A DNA stretch of 24,122 nucleotides from Actinomycetes bacterium (GCA_023437745.1 JAEZFI010000177.1:1-24122); one strand, 5' to 3'; positions 6,329 to 15,346 are shown, numbered from the stretch's first letter. Notes: generated by a model not told the origin, from the letters alone. A program made the numbers and translations.

Positions 6329-6814
6329 ATGACCTCGGTGGCGCGCCCGACACGGACGGCGCTCCACGCGCCCCGACCGATCCTGCGCGGCGTGCTGGGG
6401 CTCGTCGCGCTCGCTGCGCTCCTCGTCGTGGTGATCGACCTCGCGACCGCGTGGCGGACGAGGGACGCCGCCGGCCAGGCGTTGACCGCACTGGCAGCGC
6501 CCACCGCCACGGGAGGCGCGAGCTGCACCCTCGTGGGCCTCCGGGACGTCGAGGCGCGCACCGAGGCCTCGCTGTGCGGGGCGAAGGCGGCCACGGGGCT
6601 GGCGGGCCTCGACGTGCGGCTCCGGATCGAGGCGGTCGACGGGTCGACGGTGGCCTGCTCGATGACGCACCGTCGCTCGGCCACCGGCCTGCTGGGCATG
6701 CTCCTGGACGACGTCACCACCGAGCGACGCATCGTCGACGTCGGGGCGGAGCCCCCCGCCACGCTGTCCGAGGCGCCCTTCGTCGGGCTCAGCTGGGACT
6801 TCTGCGCGGGCTGA
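6329..6814 (+). CDS. Small membrane-anchored hypothetical protein (161 aa)
   Basis: The N-terminus is basic (VARPTRTALHAPRP) and followed by one membrane segment at about residues 18-40 (ILRGVLGLVALAALLVVVID), then an extracytoplasmic-looking domain of about 120 residues. Four cysteines (GASCTL, SLCGA, VACSM, WDFCAG) could form two disulfides outside the cell. The layout recalls TadE-like pseudopilins, but there is no pilus gene nearby and no clear TadE signature, so I leave it unassigned. ATG 6329 is the only sensible start: an ATG 9 nt earlier hits a stop at once. It is divergent from gpsA and converges on the small acidic gene. Confidence 0.7.
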   Translation: MTSVARPTRTALHAPRPILRGVLGLVALAALLVVVIDLATAWRTRDAAGQALTALAAPTATGGASCTLVGLRDVEARTEASLCGAKAATGLAGLDVRLRIEAVDGSTVACSMTHRRSATGLLGMLLDDVTTERRIVDVGAEPPATLSEAPFVGLSWDFCAG

Positions 6815-6837
6815 GTCAGGCGCCCGCCGATGCTGCT

Positions 6838-7023
6838 TCAGTCGTCGCCGATCTCGCCGGCGTACGGGTCGCCCTCGGCGTACGGCTGGCGACGATCGAC
6901 GTCGCCACGTTCGGACGGGTCGTCCTCGTCGAGCTCGGTGCCCGGCGGGAGCTCGGCGTCGGGGTCTCGTGGTCCCGAGGCAGGCGGCGGGCTACCGGAC
7001 TCCTGGTACGGGCGCGAGGTCAT
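6838..7023 (-). CDS. Small acidic proline-rich hypothetical protein (61 aa)
   Basis: Starts MTSRPYQESG and is dominated by Asp, Glu, Pro, Gly and Ser, with TELDEDDPSERGD and a C-terminal YAEGDPYAGEIGDD. It is probably intrinsically disordered, with no membrane segment or cysteine apart from the excluded upstream codon. The ATG at 7023 is favoured over GTG 7029 because a -10-like TAGCGG (7030-7035) lies 6 nt before it. It sits between converging and diverging neighbours (membrane protein and cofC). The amino-acid pattern and G/C-ending codons argue for a real gene, but no family is recognised. Confidence 0.5.
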   Translation of the reverse strand: MTSRPYQESGSPPPASGPRDPDAELPPGTELDEDDPSERGDVDRRQPYAEGDPYAGEIGDD

Positions 7024-7087
7024 GCACACCCGCTACCCGATCCTCCCCCGCCCGAGACCTGCCGCGTGGGCCCGGCGCGGCCGTCCG

Positions 7088-7093
7088 TAGACT
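7088..7093 (+). promoter_or_regulatory. -10 hexamer TAGACT, leaderless promoter of cofC
   Basis: TAGACT ends 6 nt before the GTG at 7100, the same geometry as before rnhB, gpsA and metG. No ribosome site is present. Confidence 0.5.
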
Positions 7094-7099
7094 CACCGT

Positions 7100-7690
7100 G
7101 TGACCACCCTGGTCGTGCTCCCCGTGAAGGCCTTCGACCGCGGCAAGGCGCGCCTGTCCGCGGTCCTCGACGACGCCGCCCGCTCCGGGCTGGCCCGCTC
7201 GCTGGCCGAGGGCGTGTTGCGGTCGGTGCTCGACGTGGTGCCGGCGACGCAGGTGCTGGTGGTGGGTGACGACGAGAGCGTCACCGCCTGGGCGCGAGAG
7301 CTCGGGGTGCCGGCGGTGGTCGCCCCCGGCGGTCTCGACGGCGCGGCACGGACGGGACAGCAGCGGGCAGCCGAGGCCGGGCACGAGCGGGTGCTGATCG
7401 CCCACGCCGACCTCCTGCACCCCGAGTCGCTGGGCGTGCTGATCGGGCGGAGCGACGCCCTCATCGTGCCGGACCGCCATCGCCGCGGCACCAACGTGCT
7501 GACCGTGCCCGCCGACCTGCCGTTCCCGTTCGCGTACGGCCTGGACTCCTTCGAGCGGCACCGCCGGGCGGCCACCGACCTCGGCATCGAGCTGACCGTC
7601 GTCGAGGACGCAGCGCTCGGGATGGACGTCGACACCCCCGACGACCTCGCCGATCCGGCGGCGACCCTGCGAGCCGGCGAGCAGCGATGA
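7100..7690 (+). CDS. cofC: 2-phospho-L-lactate / phosphoenolpyruvate guanylyltransferase (CofC/FbiD)
   Basis: Transfers GMP from GTP to 2-phospho-L-lactate or phosphoenolpyruvate, giving the activated side-chain precursor for coenzyme F420. At 196 aa it has the family length. It opens with VLPVKAFDRGKARLS (the nucleotide-binding PVK...K.RL motif), then has VLIAHADLL at the metal/substrate site, VPDRHRRGTNVL, and the closing DVDTPDDLADP. GTG 7100 is used because the motif must start near the N-terminus and a -10 hexamer lies 6 nt upstream. Its stop overlaps the start of the PIG-L gene (ATGA), so the two are translationally coupled. Whether it uses phosphoenolpyruvate, as in other actinobacteria, is inference from lineage. 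Confidence 0.9.
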   Translation: MTTLVVLPVKAFDRGKARLSAVLDDAARSGLARSLAEGVLRSVLDVVPATQVLVVGDDESVTAWARELGVPAVVAPGGLDGAARTGQQRAAEAGHERVLIAHADLLHPESLGVLIGRSDALIVPDRHRRGTNVLTVPADLPFPFAYGLDSFERHRRAATDLGIELTVVEDAALGMDVDTPDDLADPAATLRAGEQR

Positions 7691-8430
7691 CCGGCGAACC
7701 TCACGTCACGGTGGACCTGCCCGTGCCGGAGTGCGCGCTGGCGGTCGCGGCCCACCCCGACGACGTCGAGTTCGGCTGCGGCGCCACCTTCGCCCGCTGG
7801 GCCGCAGCGGGCTGCCGCATCGTGCACGTCATCTGCACCGACGGATCGAAGGGCACGTGGGATCCGAACGCCGACCTCGACGCGCTCGTGGCGCGCCGCC
7901 AGGAGGAGCAACGTGCCGCGTCCCGGGCGCTGGGCGGCGACGGGACCGTCGAGTTCCTCGGCCGCATCGACGGCGAGCTCGACAGCGACCTGGTCACACG
8001 CGGCCTGGTCGCCGCCGCCATCCGTCGCCACCGCCCCACCGTGGTTCTCGGGCACGACCCCTGGAAGCGCTACCGGTTGCACCCCGACCACCGGCACGCC
8101 GGGCTGCTGTGCGTCGAGGGAGTGGTCGGCGCACGCGACCCGCACTTCTTCCCCGAGCAGGGCCTGGCGCCGCACCGCCCCGACAGGATCCTGCTGTTCG
8201 AGGCCGACGAGGTGAACCACGTCGAGTCGGCCACCGAAGCGACGCTCGCCGCGCGGTGCGCGGGGCTCGAGGCGCATGCCTCGCAGTACGAGACGACGCA
8301 CTTCTCGGGCGTCGAGCAGGACGACCCGCTGGCCCGATTCCGCGAGCGGGAGCGGGCCAAGCTCGTCGCCGACGGCGCGCATGCCGGCCTCCCCCTCGGC
8401 GAGGCGTTCCACCGCATCGACGAGACCTGA
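7687..8430 (+). CDS. PIG-L/LmbE family zinc deacetylase
   Basis: Predicted zinc-dependent N-deacetylase of the GlcNAc-PI deacetylase family, which includes the mycothiol enzymes MshB and Mca and the bacillithiol enzyme BshB. It is 247 aa. The zinc motif AHPDDVEF gives His23 and Asp26, and HPDH gives His132 and His135; the Asp next to His23 (Asp25) is the usual catalytic base. A CTDGSKGTW loop and the FLGRIDGEL region are also typical. The ATG overlaps the cofC stop by 4 nt. The substrate is unknown: mycothiol-type compounds, or a sugar or lipid conjugate, are possible, and the F420 gene in front does not by itself show a role in F420 biology. Confidence 0.88.
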   Translation: MTGEPHVTVDLPVPECALAVAAHPDDVEFGCGATFARWAAAGCRIVHVICTDGSKGTWDPNADLDALVARRQEEQRAASRALGGDGTVEFLGRIDGELDSDLVTRGLVAAAIRRHRPTVVLGHDPWKRYRLHPDHRHAGLLCVEGVVGARDPHFFPEQGLAPHRPDRILLFEADEVNHVESATEATLAARCAGLEAHASQYETTHFSGVEQDDPLARFRERERAKLVADGAHAGLPLGEAFHRIDET

Positions 8431-8438
8431 CCACCCGG

Positions 8439-8451
8439 CGCTCCGGGAGCG
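8439..8451. terminator. Short hairpin between converging genes
   Basis: CGCTC/GAGCG pairs around CGG in the 30-nt gap between the PIG-L gene and the converging TIGR03084 gene. The stem is only 5 bp and lacks a U-tract, so its function as a terminator is uncertain. Confidence 0.25.
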
Positions 8452-8460
8452 ACGGTCGAT

Positions 8461-9267
8461 TCAGTCCTGCGGAAGCTGGGGCGCCCGCCCCGAACCGGGG
8501 CCGCCGGCGAAGGCCTGGGCGATGCCCATCCACTCGACGGCGAGAGGGCCCTGGACGACGAGGTCCAGATCGTCGAGGTGGCGACGCTGCGTGACGGCCA
8601 GGCAGAAGTCGAGGGCGGGACCGCTGACCACGTCGGGCACGTCGCCGTCGGGACCCCACGTCCAGGTGGCACCGTCGGGCGCCGAGAGGCGGACGGCCAC
8701 CGGCTCGGCCGGGACGTCCAGGCCGCGGACCACGTAGCTGTACGTGCGGGCGCCGACACCGATGTGGGCGACGTGCCGGAGGCGCCCCGAGACCTCGGGC
8801 GGCAGGCCGTAGGCGTCGCGGACGTCCTGCCCGTGCGCCCACGTCTCCATCAGGCGGGCGGTCACGAACGACATGAGCGACATCGGCGGCCCGTACCACG
8901 GCACCCTGACCGACGGGTCGGCTGCGGCGACGGCATCGAGCAGCTCCACCCGACCGGCCCGCCACCAGGCGACGACCGCGTCCGGCACCATCGCCCGGCC
9001 CCGCTCGGTGAAGCCCGCGATGGGGTCGGTGCCCGTCTCGATCAGTGCGGTCAGGTCGGCGCCGAACCGCTCGGGGTCGACGATCGCCGTGGTGGCGGTG
9101 CCGTCGAAGCCGGCGAGGTGGGACAGCTGGTCGACGACCGTCCAGCCCTCGGCCGGCGTCGGGGTCAGGAGCTCCTCGGCGGAGCGGTCCGCCACCACCG
9201 CGTCGAGCGCCGCCTGCTCCGCCCGCAGGTCCTCGCTCAGCGACCGGACGGCCTCAGCTGCGCCCAT
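8461..9267 (-). CDS. TIGR03084-family metal-binding protein (DinB/mycothiol-isomerase-like)
   Basis: It is 268 aa. The N-terminal part is a DinB-like four-helix bundle, as in mycothiol-dependent maleylpyruvate isomerase. His50 in WTVVDQLSHLAGFD and His145/Asp148 in ETWAHGQDV are the expected metal ligands. A C-terminal domain follows (WTWGPDGDVPDVVSGPALDFCLAVTQRRH), matching the conserved end of the TIGR03084 family as I know it. The family is common in actinobacteria that make mycothiol; the exact reaction is not established. ATG 9267 directly abuts the stop of the exported-protein gene upstream (TGA then ATG), so the two form one transcription unit. The final residues include an RAPQLPQD tail. 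Confidence 0.85.
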   Translation of the reverse strand: MGAAEAVRSLSEDLRAEQAALDAVVADRSAEELLTPTPAEGWTVVDQLSHLAGFDGTATTAIVDPERFGADLTALIETGTDPIAGFTERGRAMVPDAVVAWWRAGRVELLDAVAAADPSVRVPWYGPPMSLMSFVTARLMETWAHGQDVRDAYGLPPEVSGRLRHVAHIGVGARTYSYVVRGLDVPAEPVAVRLSAPDGATWTWGPDGDVPDVVSGPALDFCLAVTQRRHLDDLDLVVQGPLAVEWMGIAQAFAGGPGSGRAPQLPQD

Positions 9268-10101
9268 TCACCGCTTCCCGGTGGTGGTCGTGACGCCCTC
9301 CGGGACGGTGGAGGGGATCACGGCGGTGGTGGTCGTCGGATCCGTGGGCACGGGCACCACTCCGTCGACGTCGCGCTGGGGGGTGAACTCGGCCGGCGCG
9401 GTGCGTTGGAGGATGCCCATCTGCACGTCGCCGAGCAGCGAGGGCGGCGGCTTCACGGCACCGAAGTACTGCAGCGCGACCACCACGTCGCCCACCTGGA
9501 AGACCACCACGACCTGCGTGTTGCCCTCGCCCTCGGGCTGGAGCGTCCGGGTGACGTAGTCGTTCACGGGCGGGTCGGGCTGGCCGGCCTTGATCTTCAC
9601 CTCGACCCGCTGGTCGCCGGTCGTGCGGAAGAACGAGTCCTGCGAGCAGTTGTCGAACGCCCGGTCGACGTCCCGGACGTAGTTGCTGACGTCGATCGGA
9701 CGGCGGGCGCGGACCACCTCCGACGTCACGAGCTGCCCGTCGGGCGTGTTGAACGCCCGCATCAGGCGCTCACCGAGCTGGTTCTCGAGGCTGGAGGTCT
9801 CTCCGCAGAACGACGCGCCGATCACCCCGAAGGCCGAGGCGTCACCGTCGAGCTGGACGAAGTTCGCGGGGAGGTCCTGCAGCTGCGCCAGGGCCTCCTC
9901 GGGCACGAAGTCGCCGACCAGCGCGCTGTGGTCGAGCGTGACCGCCGACTCGACGTCCAGCTCGAGCTGCGAGATGGGATAGCCCACGCCGAAGCCCAGC
10001 AGCAGACCCGAGACCAGGATCGTGGCGACCAGCATGCCGAAGCGCCCGGTGGACCGCAGAGCGATCCAGGGGCGCGTGCCAGGACGGGTCGACGGGCTCA
10101 C
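9268..10101 (-). CDS. One-TM exported hypothetical protein (277 aa)
   Basis: Starts at GTG 10101 (SPSTRPGTRPW), with one membrane segment at about residues 22-45 (FGMLVATILVSGLLLGFGVGY), then a roughly 190-residue outside domain with two cysteines (GASFCGE and FDNCSQD) that may pair. The layout recalls the extracellular domain seen after mycobacterial PknH-type kinases (TM, disulfide, mixed fold), but I cannot confirm that. A Thr/Pro-rich tail (DPTTTTAVIPSTVPEGVTTTT) could be a glycosylated linker. GTG 10101 is chosen over an ATG at 10176 because TACGGT sits 6 nt upstream and the extra residues are Gly/Arg-rich shadow-like sequence. It is the first gene of a two-gene unit with the TIGR03084 protein. 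Confidence 0.75.
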   Translation of the reverse strand: MSPSTRPGTRPWIALRSTGRFGMLVATILVSGLLLGFGVGYPISQLELDVESAVTLDHSALVGDFVPEEALAQLQDLPANFVQLDGDASAFGVIGASFCGETSSLENQLGERLMRAFNTPDGQLVTSEVVRARRPIDVSNYVRDVDRAFDNCSQDSFFRTTGDQRVEVKIKAGQPDPPVNDYVTRTLQPEGEGNTQVVVVFQVGDVVVALQYFGAVKPPPSLLGDVQMGILQRTAPAEFTPQRDVDGVVPVPTDPTTTTAVIPSTVPEGVTTTTGKR

Positions 10102-10107
10102 GGCACC

Positions 10108-10113
10108 ACCGTA
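10108..10113 (-). promoter_or_regulatory. -10 hexamer TACGGT, leaderless promoter
   Basis: TACGGT on the minus strand ends 6 nt before GTG 10101 and supports that start for the exported protein gene. Confidence 0.4.
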
Positions 10114-10151
10114 GTGGCCGGTCCCCCGGCCCCTCCGCCACCGCCCCACAC

Positions 10152-10198
10152 TTCTCGGCGCGGGATGTCCCGCCACGCGGGACGAAACGCGCCGAGAA
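10152..10198. repeat. 47-nt nested palindromic repeat, copy 2
   Basis: TTCTCGGCGCG (10152-10162) pairs with CGCGCCGAGAA (10188-10198). A 4x4 internal loop separates this from the inner 7-bp hairpin GTCCCGC/GCGGGAC with its CAC loop. Total length, inner hairpin and the flanks AC and CGCGAG are the same as in copy 1 at 1398-1444. It lies just downstream of the metG stop, so on that strand it is positioned like a terminator. Confidence 0.85.
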
Positions 10199-10216
10199 CG
10201 CGAGGGAGCCGGGCGG

Positions 10217-11938
<1,722 letters not shown>

Positions 11939-11944
11939 GGCTGG

Positions 11945-11950
11945 AGACTA
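11945..11950 (-). promoter_or_regulatory. -10 hexamer TAGTCT, leaderless promoter of metG
   Basis: TAGTCT on the minus strand ends 6 nt before ATG 11938. No ribosome site is present. The same hexamer is used by the ugp-like operon. Confidence 0.5.
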
Positions 11951-11987
11951 CCGGCGGGCCGCGACCGCCCCGGCGTGCCGGACGGCG

Positions 11988-12395
11988 TCAGAGCCGGTCG
12001 CGGATCGCGGTGGCCGTGGTCCGCATCTCGTCGTCGTCGGCGTACCTCGTGCGCGGCCAGAAGAAGCCCTTCAGGCCGTCGCCCTTGGTCCGGGGCACCA
12101 CGTGGCAGTGCAGGTGCGGCACCGACTGGCTCACGACGTTGTTCATGGCGACGAAGGCGCCCTGCGCGCCCATCGCGGCGATCACCGCTCGCTGCACCCG
12201 CTGGACCTCGTGGAAGTAGGGGCCCACGTCGTCGGCGGGCAGGTCGGTGAGCGTGACGTGGTGCTCACGGGGCACCACCAGGACGTGGCCCTTGAACACC
12301 GGCCGCTGGTCGAGGAAGGCCACCACGTGCGGCCCGTCGAGGACGACGTGCGCGTCCGCCTCCCCGGCGACGATCGCGCAGAAGACACAGGCCAC
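11988..12395 (-). CDS. HIT-family nucleotide hydrolase/transferase
   Basis: It is 135 aa and begins ACVFCAIVAGEADAHVV, typical of HINT/HIT proteins; the two N-terminal cysteines may contribute to a zinc site. The histidine triad is VPHLHCHVVPR (His-x-His-x-His), whose middle His forms the nucleotidyl-enzyme intermediate. Likely substrates are AMP-lysine-type conjugates, aminoacyl-adenylates or dinucleotides. A C-terminal FWPRTRYADDDEM segment is seen in a subset of bacterial HIT proteins. The start is GTG 12395, with TACACT 7 nt upstream, and the first Cys follows within three codons. It lies upstream of metG on the same strand with a 49-nt gap containing the metG promoter. Confidence 0.9.
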   Translation of the reverse strand: MACVFCAIVAGEADAHVVLDGPHVVAFLDQRPVFKGHVLVVPREHHVTLTDLPADDVGPYFHEVQRVQRAVIAAMGAQGAFVAMNNVVSQSVPHLHCHVVPRTKGDGLKGFFWPRTRYADDDEMRTTATAIRDRL

Positions 12396-12402
12396 GGCGG
12401 GG

Positions 12403-12408
12403 AGTGTA
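12403..12408 (-). promoter_or_regulatory. -10 hexamer TACACT, leaderless promoter of HIT gene
   Basis: TACACT on the minus strand ends 7 nt before GTG 12395. It is one half of a 93-nt divergent promoter region shared with the dioxygenase gene. Confidence 0.5.
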
Positions 12409-12476
12409 CGGAGGGGACTCACCGATGCCGACCGCCGTGCTGTCGCCCGACACGCCCCCGGAGCGGGTCGGCGCGC

Positions 12477-12482
12477 GATCCT
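12477..12482 (+). promoter_or_regulatory. Weak -10 candidate GATCCT before the dioxygenase gene
   Basis: GATCCT ends 6 nt before GTG 12489. It keeps only the conserved A2 and T6 of the -10 pattern, so it is weaker than the others. There is no ribosome site for this gene, which is indirect support. Confidence 0.3.
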
Positions 12483-12488
12483 GGGACG

Positions 12489-13385
12489 GTGAGCAACCGG
12501 GCCTCGACCGCGGAGGGCGCCGTCGACCTGCTGCAGCGCGACGGGTACGCGATCGTCGAGCGACTGCTGTCCACGCAGGAGCTCGATCGCCTCCGCGGCG
12601 CGCTCGAGCCCTACGACGCGATGAAGCAGCGGGGACGCAACGACTTCGAGGGCGTGGCCTCCCGGCGCGTGTACAGCCTGGCCGGCACGGGCGAGCCGTT
12701 CCTCGAGCTGGCCGCCCACCCCCTGGTGTGCGAGGTGGCCGACCGCCTGATGGCGCCGAACTGGCTGCTCTCGACGCTGCAGTCGATCCGCCTCCTGCCG
12801 GGCGAGACCGCCCAGCCGTGGCACACCGACGACGGCTTCTACCTGCGGACGCGGCCGAGCCCGACGATGGGGCTCTCCTCCATCTGGGCGATCGACGACT
12901 TCACCGAGGTCAACGGCGCCACCGAGGTGATCCCGGGCAGCCACCGCTGGGCGATGGAGCATCCCGACGATCGCCCCGACGACCCGCGGATGGTGGCCGA
13001 GATGGCGGCGGGCTCGGTGCTCCTGTTCGACGCGGCGCTCTGGCATCGAGGCGGGGACAACCGCTCCACCGGCGACCGGCTCTGCATCAGCCCGCAGTAC
13101 TGCCAGCCCTGGCTGCGCCCGCAGGAGTCGCAGCTGCTCATCGCGCCGCCGGAGCTGGTGGCCGGACTGAATCTCGACGAGGCGACCGCCGCACGGGTCC
13201 GGTCGATGCTCGGCTACTCGATCCACCCGCCGTTCATCGGACAGGTCGACGGCATGCACCCGCTGCGCCTGGTCGACCCGGCGTACCGGTCGACCTCGAC
13301 GAGTGCCGCACGCACGGCAGACGAGATCCTGCGCCGACCGGCGGCCACCAACGAACCGCTCCCGTCCGCGACGGACCCGGCGTGA
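12489..13385 (+). CDS. Phytanoyl-CoA dioxygenase (PhyH)-family Fe(II)/2-oxoglutarate oxygenase
   Basis: It is 298 aa. The double-stranded beta-helix iron site is His112 and Asp114 (PWHTDDGF) plus the distal His186 (LWHRGGDN). Arg192 or Arg197 just after it would bind 2-oxoglutarate. EVNGATEVIPGSHRW between them is typical of PhyH proteins. It hydroxylates an unidentified substrate with O2 and 2-oxoglutarate; nothing here shows that it acts on phytanoyl-CoA. The start is GTG 12489 (SNRASTAEGAVDLLQRDGYAIVE), matching the normal PhyH N-terminus. It is divergent from the HIT gene and converges with the ABC-2 permease, the two stops being only 4 nt apart. Confidence 0.88.
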   Translation: MSNRASTAEGAVDLLQRDGYAIVERLLSTQELDRLRGALEPYDAMKQRGRNDFEGVASRRVYSLAGTGEPFLELAAHPLVCEVADRLMAPNWLLSTLQSIRLLPGETAQPWHTDDGFYLRTRPSPTMGLSSIWAIDDFTEVNGATEVIPGSHRWAMEHPDDRPDDPRMVAEMAAGSVLLFDAALWHRGGDNRSTGDRLCISPQYCQPWLRPQESQLLIAPPELVAGLNLDEATAARVRSMLGYSIHPPFIGQVDGMHPLRLVDPAYRSTSTSAARTADEILRRPAATNEPLPSATDPA

Positions 13386-13389
13386 CGGC

Positions 13390-14340
13390 TCAGCCGATGT
13401 CGCGGCGAGCGAACGTCACCCCCGCGGCGAGGAGCACGGCGGAGAGGTAGCAGAGCAGCACGATGCCGGCGCCGCCCGCCGTCCGTTCGAACCCGGCGTC
13501 GGGCAGCTGGCGACCGAGGAGGACGACGACGGCGTTGTCCGACACGAACCACCGCTGCCAGCCGGGCCGCAGACCACGCATCACCGACTCGGCGATGGCC
13601 ACGTACCCGAACGCCACGCCCAGCGCGGCGGCGGTGTTGCGGCCGATGGATGCCACGCCGTACCCGAGCAGCGCTGCCGCGGCTCCCAGCGCGGAGGTCC
13701 TGAGGATTGCGGCCACGACCTCGCCGAACCACGCAGCATCGGCTCCGTCGGTCGTCCCACGCCAGATCGCCGAGGGCAGCACGGCGAGGCCGACGAGCGA
13801 CTGGAGCACGAGGCCGACCACGAACGACCACAGCGCCACGGCGGCGGCTTTGCCGAGGAACACACGGGTGCGACGCGGTTCCCACGAGAGGAGGGTCCCG
13901 ATCGTTCCGAAGCGCCAGTCCGCGCCGATGAAGGTCGCCCCGCCGATCAGCGCGCCGAGGACCAGGAACAGGCAGCTGACCACGAGGACCCCGTCGCCGC
14001 CCTCGTCGACGGACGGCCACAGGGTGGTCAGGTGGAATCGGGGATCGTCGACGTACTGGTGTGCAGGACCGATCATCGAGCTGCACGACGAGCGGAGCTC
14101 CTCGTCCGAGGGGTTCGCCGCTCCTGTCCGGGCCGCACCGTAGGCGTCGTTGCGGATGCAGTCCTCGATCTGCGCTGCGTGCTCGCGCAGCCCCGCGGCG
14201 CCGGACGCATCGAGGTCGGCGGAGCTGGTGGCGAACAGCGTGACCCCGAGGATCAGGATCAGGACCACCGCCAGTACGAGCAGCACGCGGGTCGAGCGCC
14301 GCGCCCACCCCCGACGGAGCTCGGTGAGGAAGAGCCTCAT
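13390..14340 (-). CDS. ABC-2 type transporter permease
   Basis: It is 316 aa. The first membrane segment is at about residues 18-38 (VLLVLAVVLILILGVTLFA), then an outside loop of about 80 residues with two cysteines (EDCIRND and LRSSCSS). Five further hydrophobic segments follow, beginning LVVSCLFLVLGALIGGATFIG. The sequence GADWRFGTIGTLLSWEP is characteristic of ABC-2 permeases. ATG 14340 overlaps the ATPase stop (ATGA), so the two are translated together. It is an exporter partner; cargo is unknown, with drug, lipid or peptide efflux typical for the family. It converges with the dioxygenase gene with no room for a separate terminator. Confidence 0.87.
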   Translation of the reverse strand: MRLFLTELRRGWARRSTRVLLVLAVVLILILGVTLFATSSADLDASGAAGLREHAAQIEDCIRNDAYGAARTGAANPSDEELRSSCSSMIGPAHQYVDDPRFHLTTLWPSVDEGGDGVLVVSCLFLVLGALIGGATFIGADWRFGTIGTLLSWEPRRTRVFLGKAAAVALWSFVVGLVLQSLVGLAVLPSAIWRGTTDGADAAWFGEVVAAILRTSALGAAAALLGYGVASIGRNTAAALGVAFGYVAIAESVMRGLRPGWQRWFVSDNAVVVLLGRQLPDAGFERTAGGAGIVLLCYLSAVLLAAGVTFARRDIG

Positions 14341-15263
14341 GTCGTCGGCTCCGTGGTCAGCTCGAGGAACACGGTCTCGAGGTCGACGGCCTGCGGTCGC
14401 AGCTCCGACAGGTAGATCCCCGACCGTGCCAACACCTCGGTCACCTCCGCAGCCCGCTCCTCGCCGACCGACACGACGAGTCCGCCGTCCTCCGGCGCCA
14501 CGGCGAGGCCGCCCGCCGCCAGGACGTCCTCGGCCCGGGCGAGCGCTCCGTCGGGAACTCGGACGAACACACCGCTGGCCCGACCCTGGTGGAGGACCTC
14601 GTCCACCGGGCCGGACGCGATCAACCGCCCACGCCCGATGATCGCCACGTGGTCGCACACCTGCTGCACCTCGGCCAGGAGATGGCTCGAGACGAACACC
14701 GTCCGACCTTCGGCGCCGAGTCGCCGCAGCAGCTCACGGAACTCCTTGATGCCGGCGGGGTCGAGCCCGTTCGCCGGCTCGTCGAGGATGACCAGCTCTG
14801 GGTCCCGCAGCAGCGCCCCACCCAGCCCCAAGCGCTGCCGCATCCCGAGCGAGTAGCCCTTGACCCGGTCGTCGCCCCGCTCACCGAGGCCGACCAGTTC
14901 GAGCACCTCGTCGACCCGGCGGGCGCCGATGCCGTCCAGGGCCCCGAGCAGCTCGAGGTTCCGCCGCCCCGACATCCCGGGGAACATCGCAGGCGCCTCG
15001 ACGATCGACCCGACGCGGCCCATCACCGCGGCGAGATCGCCCGGCGACTCGCGGCCGAGCAATCGCACGCGGCCCGACGACGGCCGGACGAGCCCCAGGA
15101 GGCACCGCAACGTGGTCGTCTTCCCGGCACCGTTGGGACCGAGGAACCCGAACACCCCGCCGGCAGGGACGGTGAGGTCGAGCCCGTCGATGGCGAGCGT
15201 CGGCGCCTTCCGGAACCGGCGGTACTGCTTGCGCAGCCCTTCCAGCTCGATCACTGCGTCCAC
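14337..15263 (-). CDS. ABC-2 type transporter ATP-binding protein
   Basis: It is 308 aa. Walker A is GPNGAGKT (residues 42-49 from the chosen start). The signature is the ABC-2/DrrA-style YSLGMRQRLGLGGALL, Walker B is LVILDEPANGLDP, and the switch histidine is in FVSSHLLAEV. The roughly 80-residue C-terminal extension (FVRVPDGALARAEDVLAAGG onward) resembles that of DrrA/CcmA-like exporters. Three GTG codons compete; 15263 is preferred because GGGGAGG ends 7 nt upstream, while GTG 15269 is only 1 nt from it. It pairs with the permease by a 4-nt overlap. Cargo is unknown. It is divergent from the exonuclease gene. Confidence 0.92.
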   Translation of the reverse strand: MDAVIELEGLRKQYRRFRKAPTLAIDGLDLTVPAGGVFGFLGPNGAGKTTTLRCLLGLVRPSSGRVRLLGRESPGDLAAVMGRVGSIVEAPAMFPGMSGRRNLELLGALDGIGARRVDEVLELVGLGERGDDRVKGYSLGMRQRLGLGGALLRDPELVILDEPANGLDPAGIKEFRELLRRLGAEGRTVFVSSHLLAEVQQVCDHVAIIGRGRLIASGPVDEVLHQGRASGVFVRVPDGALARAEDVLAAGGLAVAPEDGGLVVSVGEERAAEVTEVLARSGIYLSELRPQAVDLETVFLELTTEPTT

Positions 15264-15270
15264 GACCACC

Positions 15271-15296
15271 CCTCCCCTCGGCAGATCGGGACCCTA
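15271..15296 (-). promoter_or_regulatory. Promoter and ribosome site of the ABC-2 operon
   Basis: TAGGGT (15291-15296) is a -10 candidate on the minus strand, followed by a short leader with the ribosome site GGGGAGG near 15271-15277. The spacing picks GTG 15263 as start. This is one of the few leadered units in the window. Confidence 0.4.
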
Positions 15297-15334
15297 GGCG
15301 GCGTCGCTCCTCCCTCCGTGTCCCACCCCCCTCG

Positions 15335-15340
15335 TACGAT
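15335..15340 (+). promoter_or_regulatory. -10 hexamer TACGAT, leaderless promoter of the exonuclease gene
   Basis: TACGAT ends 6 nt before ATG 15347. No ribosome site lies between them. Confidence 0.5.
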
Positions 15341-15346
15341 CAGCAC

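Noticed and set aside
6329..6814. TadE/TadG pseudopilin
   Set aside because: One N-terminal membrane helix is not enough; no Flp/Tad genes and no conserved TadE residues are visible.
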